NCBI GenBank assembly: GCA_959347315.1
Contig: OY365806.1
Location: 49,830,342 to 49,894,341 of the forward strand
Length of the DNA stretch: 64,000 nt
Direction: 5' to 3'
DNA from: Bimastos eiseni
Taxonomy: Eukaryota > Annelida > Clitellata > Crassiclitellata > Lumbricidae
In this document: piece after piece, positions 60,901 through 64,000 of the stretch
Layout: the number at the start of each line of letters is the position of its first letter
How positions within the stretch are numbered: position 1 is the first letter of the stretch
Program-made: the position numbers and the translations under genes
The notes under the pieces: model-generated
What the model was told of the DNA's origin: nothing
Seen by the model: only the letters and a program-made list of their open reading frames with translations
Database searches by the model: none

Positions 60901-63709
60901 CTTTTCATCAATCCCGCTTCTAGTTAAGCAGCACTAGTTTTTTTATCAATTCAGCATCTATTTAATCACAATCCTTTTCATCAATCCAGCTTCCATTTAA
61001 GTATAATTATATTCATCAATCCAGCTTCCATTTAAGTATGATTATTTCCATCGATCCAGCTTCTATTTAGGCATAATTCTTTTCGTCAATCCAGGTCCCA
61101 GTTTAACAATATTTTTTCATTGATCCAGCTTTTAGTTAGACATGATTTTTTTCCCCGATCCCCTTTTACTACCGACGTTCCTGAAGCTTAACCAGATTTG
61201 CCATGGGGAATAATTTACGACACTGAAGTGGCATATTGCCATATAATATATTTCTATAAAATATAATATATACTATTATTGCATCAGAAACGTCCTGCGC
61301 CAAAACGTCCTGCGCCAAAAACGTCCTGCGCCAAAAGGGCAGTGCGCCAAAACGTCCTGCGCCAAAATGGCTGCGCCAAAACGTCACGTACCGCAAGGCC
61401 CGTGCGCGCGTACATGCGCTCGGCTTAGAGAGAACACTGTCTAAGACTATGTGGGGTTCGCATTAATTGGAAAAGACTTTCAATGGATGCCCAGTTTATC
61501 AACGTTTTGGATATCTTAGATAAGATACGATACATAGTAAAGTTAAATAAGGAACCATATTTAGGGCCACATCAGGAAGCAAAGCAGAGAACATCTTCTT
61601 ATCTGTTGATCGTATCATCCTACAGTCGAAAGATCTTTCACAGAGGTATATTTCTTGGCAGGTCTGATGAACAGACGCCGTGCAAGAAATCCTGACCATG
61701 TCTTCAAAGACACGTGTCAGCAAAGTAAGCAATTATATCTCGTGGTGCACTGGCTCATGTCCTCACTGAACTGCGTTTGTACTAGTTAATTGCCAGCACA
61801 ACAGTCGAATATAATCAGATAAACGTCTCCTCTCTGTTTGATTATGGAGATCATTGACATTAAGTCTTGTATATCAAATGAAAAAAAACGCACCCATCCA
61901 TTCCGTATCCGCTGAAGCGTTGAGACTTCTGAAGGCGATGACGTAGGTATAAGTTGGGGCATACTGCGAATTTATCTTCGCTTGTCTGTCCCATGGATAT
62001 CCAAAAGAAGAATCCGTTAACAACTGTCAGAACAATTGGTAAACGTCATACGTTGGGATGTGTAAAATAATGTTGCTTATTTGTCTCCGAAAATTTACAA
62101 TATATACCTACCATAATATATATTATATGGAAGAAACGTTTTAGATCCTGTGCATTATATATGTAATAGGTATTATATTATATTATATTGAAGAGATTCA
62201 ACGCCTGTAACTGATGATGATTATCCAGGATGACACCTAAAACTGAACTTCTGAATTTCATTGATGGTATCTTCCCATTTTCTATTTGTCATGATAGAAG
62301 ACCACAGTAATTTTTATAGAATTTTGGATCCATATTTAGAGGTAGTTCAACATAGTCATGTGAAGTTTTCTAAATTGTTTCCTAACAAAATTAGTATCCG
62401 AAAATACTTGCTCATTTATTAATCAGTAAAATCTTTGGGATGCAACAGCAACAGATTCAACACAGTTTATCAGAACTGGACTTCTAAGAATTTTTTAAAG
62501 AACTGCCTTAACTAAGTCAATGCAACATTCATTTTGGAAGCAGTCAGTGAACAGCAATGCAACCTGTGACATTAGTGACGTCAGTGACATTAATTGCCCT
62601 ACTTTAATACAGAGGAATATCATCACAGACAAGTAGCGACTTTCTGGCCTCTGGATAGGCCTACTTGGCTCGGGGGCTTAAGACAACTAGCATCATGTCG
62701 ATTGTAACGTCAAGTTCCTCTTCCGGAATGGCATCTTCGGGAAATGGTGCTTGGCTACCGGATCCGTGCTTCTCTAAAGTGCTGATGCTTATCGTCTTTC
62801 ATTTGGTGTTGCTAATTGCAGCATCATCTAAAAATGCAAGTGCAGTTAGCACCTAACTTGTCTAAGGAATCACTTGACTGCAGCACACAAATGCTCTTGT
62901 TTATAGTCTCGTAATTCATTGCCAACCTCAGAAAGCCAAGATCTTCGTCTTGTGCAGTTGCTGGACTTGGACACAACGCACAAGCGTTTATGTATAAGAT
63001 GCATCAAAGTGGCTCATCTCTCTCTCAATCTGGTTCCCCTTGAGTAGCTAGTTTGCATTGCTGTTCAAAGTCCAGATTTTCACACATTACAACAACTTGG
63101 CCATTCAGCGGGATCTTTGCATTGTTCCGGTGGTCGGGGTCATAAATCATACACCAGGTGCTGGAGCATCACTTAGAAAAAGCACTGTCAGTTCAAACCG
63201 TTCACAGCTAGAGGCACGGACGGATCAAAATTGCCTCAATGGTCAGTAATGAACAAGACATCTAAGGACCGCAGAAGACAACATGGTCGACCAAGGATCG
63301 CTTGAACTAGAGTCGTGGAAAAGGATCTGACTAAATTGGCTTCCGTACAACATGAAATAAGGCTAAGAACAGAACAGCTTGACGTTCCTAAAGGTCGTGT
63401 CACGCTCATCTGGGTTTGCCATCAAACGAAGGTATACGTATATAATGTGCTTGTTTATTACGAATAGCCAAATACTTGCAATGGTTGGCATACAAACAAG
63501 TTAGTTGACCCTGACCTTGTTGACCGCTTGTCTGTTGGCCTCGAGATCGTCAATGTAAGGCCAGTTAGTGTAGAAGAAGTTATTGGCATTGTATATGTCG
63601 TCGAACTGCTTCTGTGTAAGACGCGGTCTATATATGGCCAGAATCCTATTGAACAAGTATTGTTCAAACATAGAGTGGTTGAATCCGCCACGTATCGATT
63701 CAGGAACAT
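57958..63709 (-). CDS. Secreted carboxylesterase, cholinesterase family, copy D (5' part outside window)
   Basis: Exons 7-11 in transcript order: 63516-63709, 61894-62023, 60121-60292, 59124-59323, 57958-58091. Exons 1-6, with the signal peptide, Ser and acid, lie beyond base 64000. Phases match copies A-C. The catalytic His is in GVPHAGE (exon 9) and exon 10 continues NPTPSPVQ. Exon 11 is the most diverged (AETEDVRFSSSEF...). Relative to B and C it has lost one base just before the usual TGA, so the frame runs on for seven more residues (DALREMF) to a TAA at 57958-57960. The change is at the extreme C-terminus and probably harmless. Whether D is functional cannot be judged from five exons. 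Confidence 0.85.
58092..59123. other. Intron 10 of copy D
   Basis: AT-rich, rich in gaatga-type short repeats as in the equivalent introns of B and C. No element recognised. Confidence 0.5.
59985..59998. repeat. C14 homopolymer
   Basis: Fourteen consecutive C in intron 9 of copy D; length may be affected by sequencing. Confidence 0.9.
60699..61401. mobile_element. TU-like foldback element with 15-bp outer repeats (intron 8 of copy D)
   Basis: Left end gggcccgcgaagta (60699), then three tandem copies of gacgttttggcgcag (60714-60757). The right end has six copies of the complement (ctgcgccaaaacgtc and variants, 61288-61385), then acgtaccgcaaggccc (to 61401). The arms are thus inverted tandem arrays of a 15-mer with matching outer termini. 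The middle contains 39-bp repeat units in reverse (60775-60870) and forward (60895-61165) orientation, the same repeats found in other foldback structures here. No coding frame. Modular inverted arms of 15-bp repeats around an unrelated middle are the published hallmark of sea-urchin TU elements as I recall them. Confidence 0.8.
62200..63255. mobile_element. Unclassified insertion in intron 7 of copy D
   Basis: Sequence on both sides aligns with introns 7 of B and C (62030-62190 loosely, 63260-63440 clearly). This kilobase has no counterpart there. Small open frames on both strands (for example 62665-62856 plus) match no family I recognise. Termini are not obvious. Confidence 0.4.
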
Positions 63710-64000
63710 CTGGACAGCAACGTTCGCATAATTATGGAAAATCACAGATAAATTGTAACAGTTATTTAAATCAAATGAGCACACCACACCAGAGGCGTCC
63801 AGCTGGGGGATCCAGGGGCAAATACCTCCAATTTCAGCTAGGGAGAATTTTGTTGAGTCTTAGGGGAAATATTTTCAACTCTTTAACAAACTTTGTAAGT
63901 TACTGTGACAATGTAACTAATTATACGGTAGGTCTATATTTTAATAAATATATTATAAATTAATTTTATTCACAGTTTCAGACTATGAAACAAGTTAGTA
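63710..64000. other. Intron 6 of copy D, to window end
   Basis: The first 80 bases align with intron 6 of A, B and C. From about 63790 the sequence differs. Exon 6 would be expected within a few hundred bases but is not present before base 64000, so this intron is longer in D or carries an insertion. Confidence 0.45.

Overview
The window is animal nuclear DNA: AT-rich, dominated by introns and intergenic sequence, with GT-AG spliced genes, abundant non-LTR, LTR and DNA-transposon remnants and many micro- and minisatellites. A marine invertebrate deuterostome, most likely an echinoderm of sea-urchin type, fits best. That is an inference from the expanded cholinesterase-like family, the LINE and SINE types, and a foldback element built like the sea-urchin TU family (recalled, not searched). 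No bacterial operon, rRNA, tRNA gene or CRISPR array is seen.

The only host genes I can support are four head-to-tail copies, all on the minus strand, of one secreted carboxylesterase of the cholinesterase (COesterase) family. Copy A (1652-8094) lacks its last three exons, which lie left of the window. Copies B (12115-28413) and C (37354-53180) are complete, each with 11 exons and 605 codons plus stop. Copy D (57958-63709) shows only its last five exons. Exon lengths and intron phases (0,0,1,1,0,1,0,1,2,1) are identical between copies, except for one extra codon in exon 2 of A and a shifted stop in D. The catalytic Ser (GESAG, Ser200), acid (SDDG, Asp329) and His (GVPHAGE, His448) are present in B and C.

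Spacing between copies (starts at 8094, 28413 and 53180) varies mainly because different mobile elements landed in otherwise homologous introns and intergenic DNA. A has LINE pieces and a hAT-like element. B has a CR1-like LINE, a Tc1/mariner-type remnant and a hAT-like element in intron 5. C has a 1.2 kb solo LTR, a second LTR-like insertion, a polypyrimidine minisatellite, a hAT-like MITE with a target duplication, and a SINE. D has a TU-like foldback element and an unclassified insertion. A short, internally deleted Gypsy-type LTR retrotransposon sits between B and C (33589-36445).

The least ordinary structure is a set of modular foldback repeats. Outer arrays of 13-15 bp repeats and inner blocks of a ~39 bp degenerate repeat are placed in opposite orientations around variable middle segments. 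One such ~3 kb structure begins upstream of each complete esterase copy and was probably inherited through the tandem duplication. Patches of near-identity between copies, including about 0.5 kb over exon 1 and the promoter of B and C, suggest gene conversion. The esterases presumably act together only as a dosage or diversified set of secreted hydrolases; their substrate cannot be read from the sequence.
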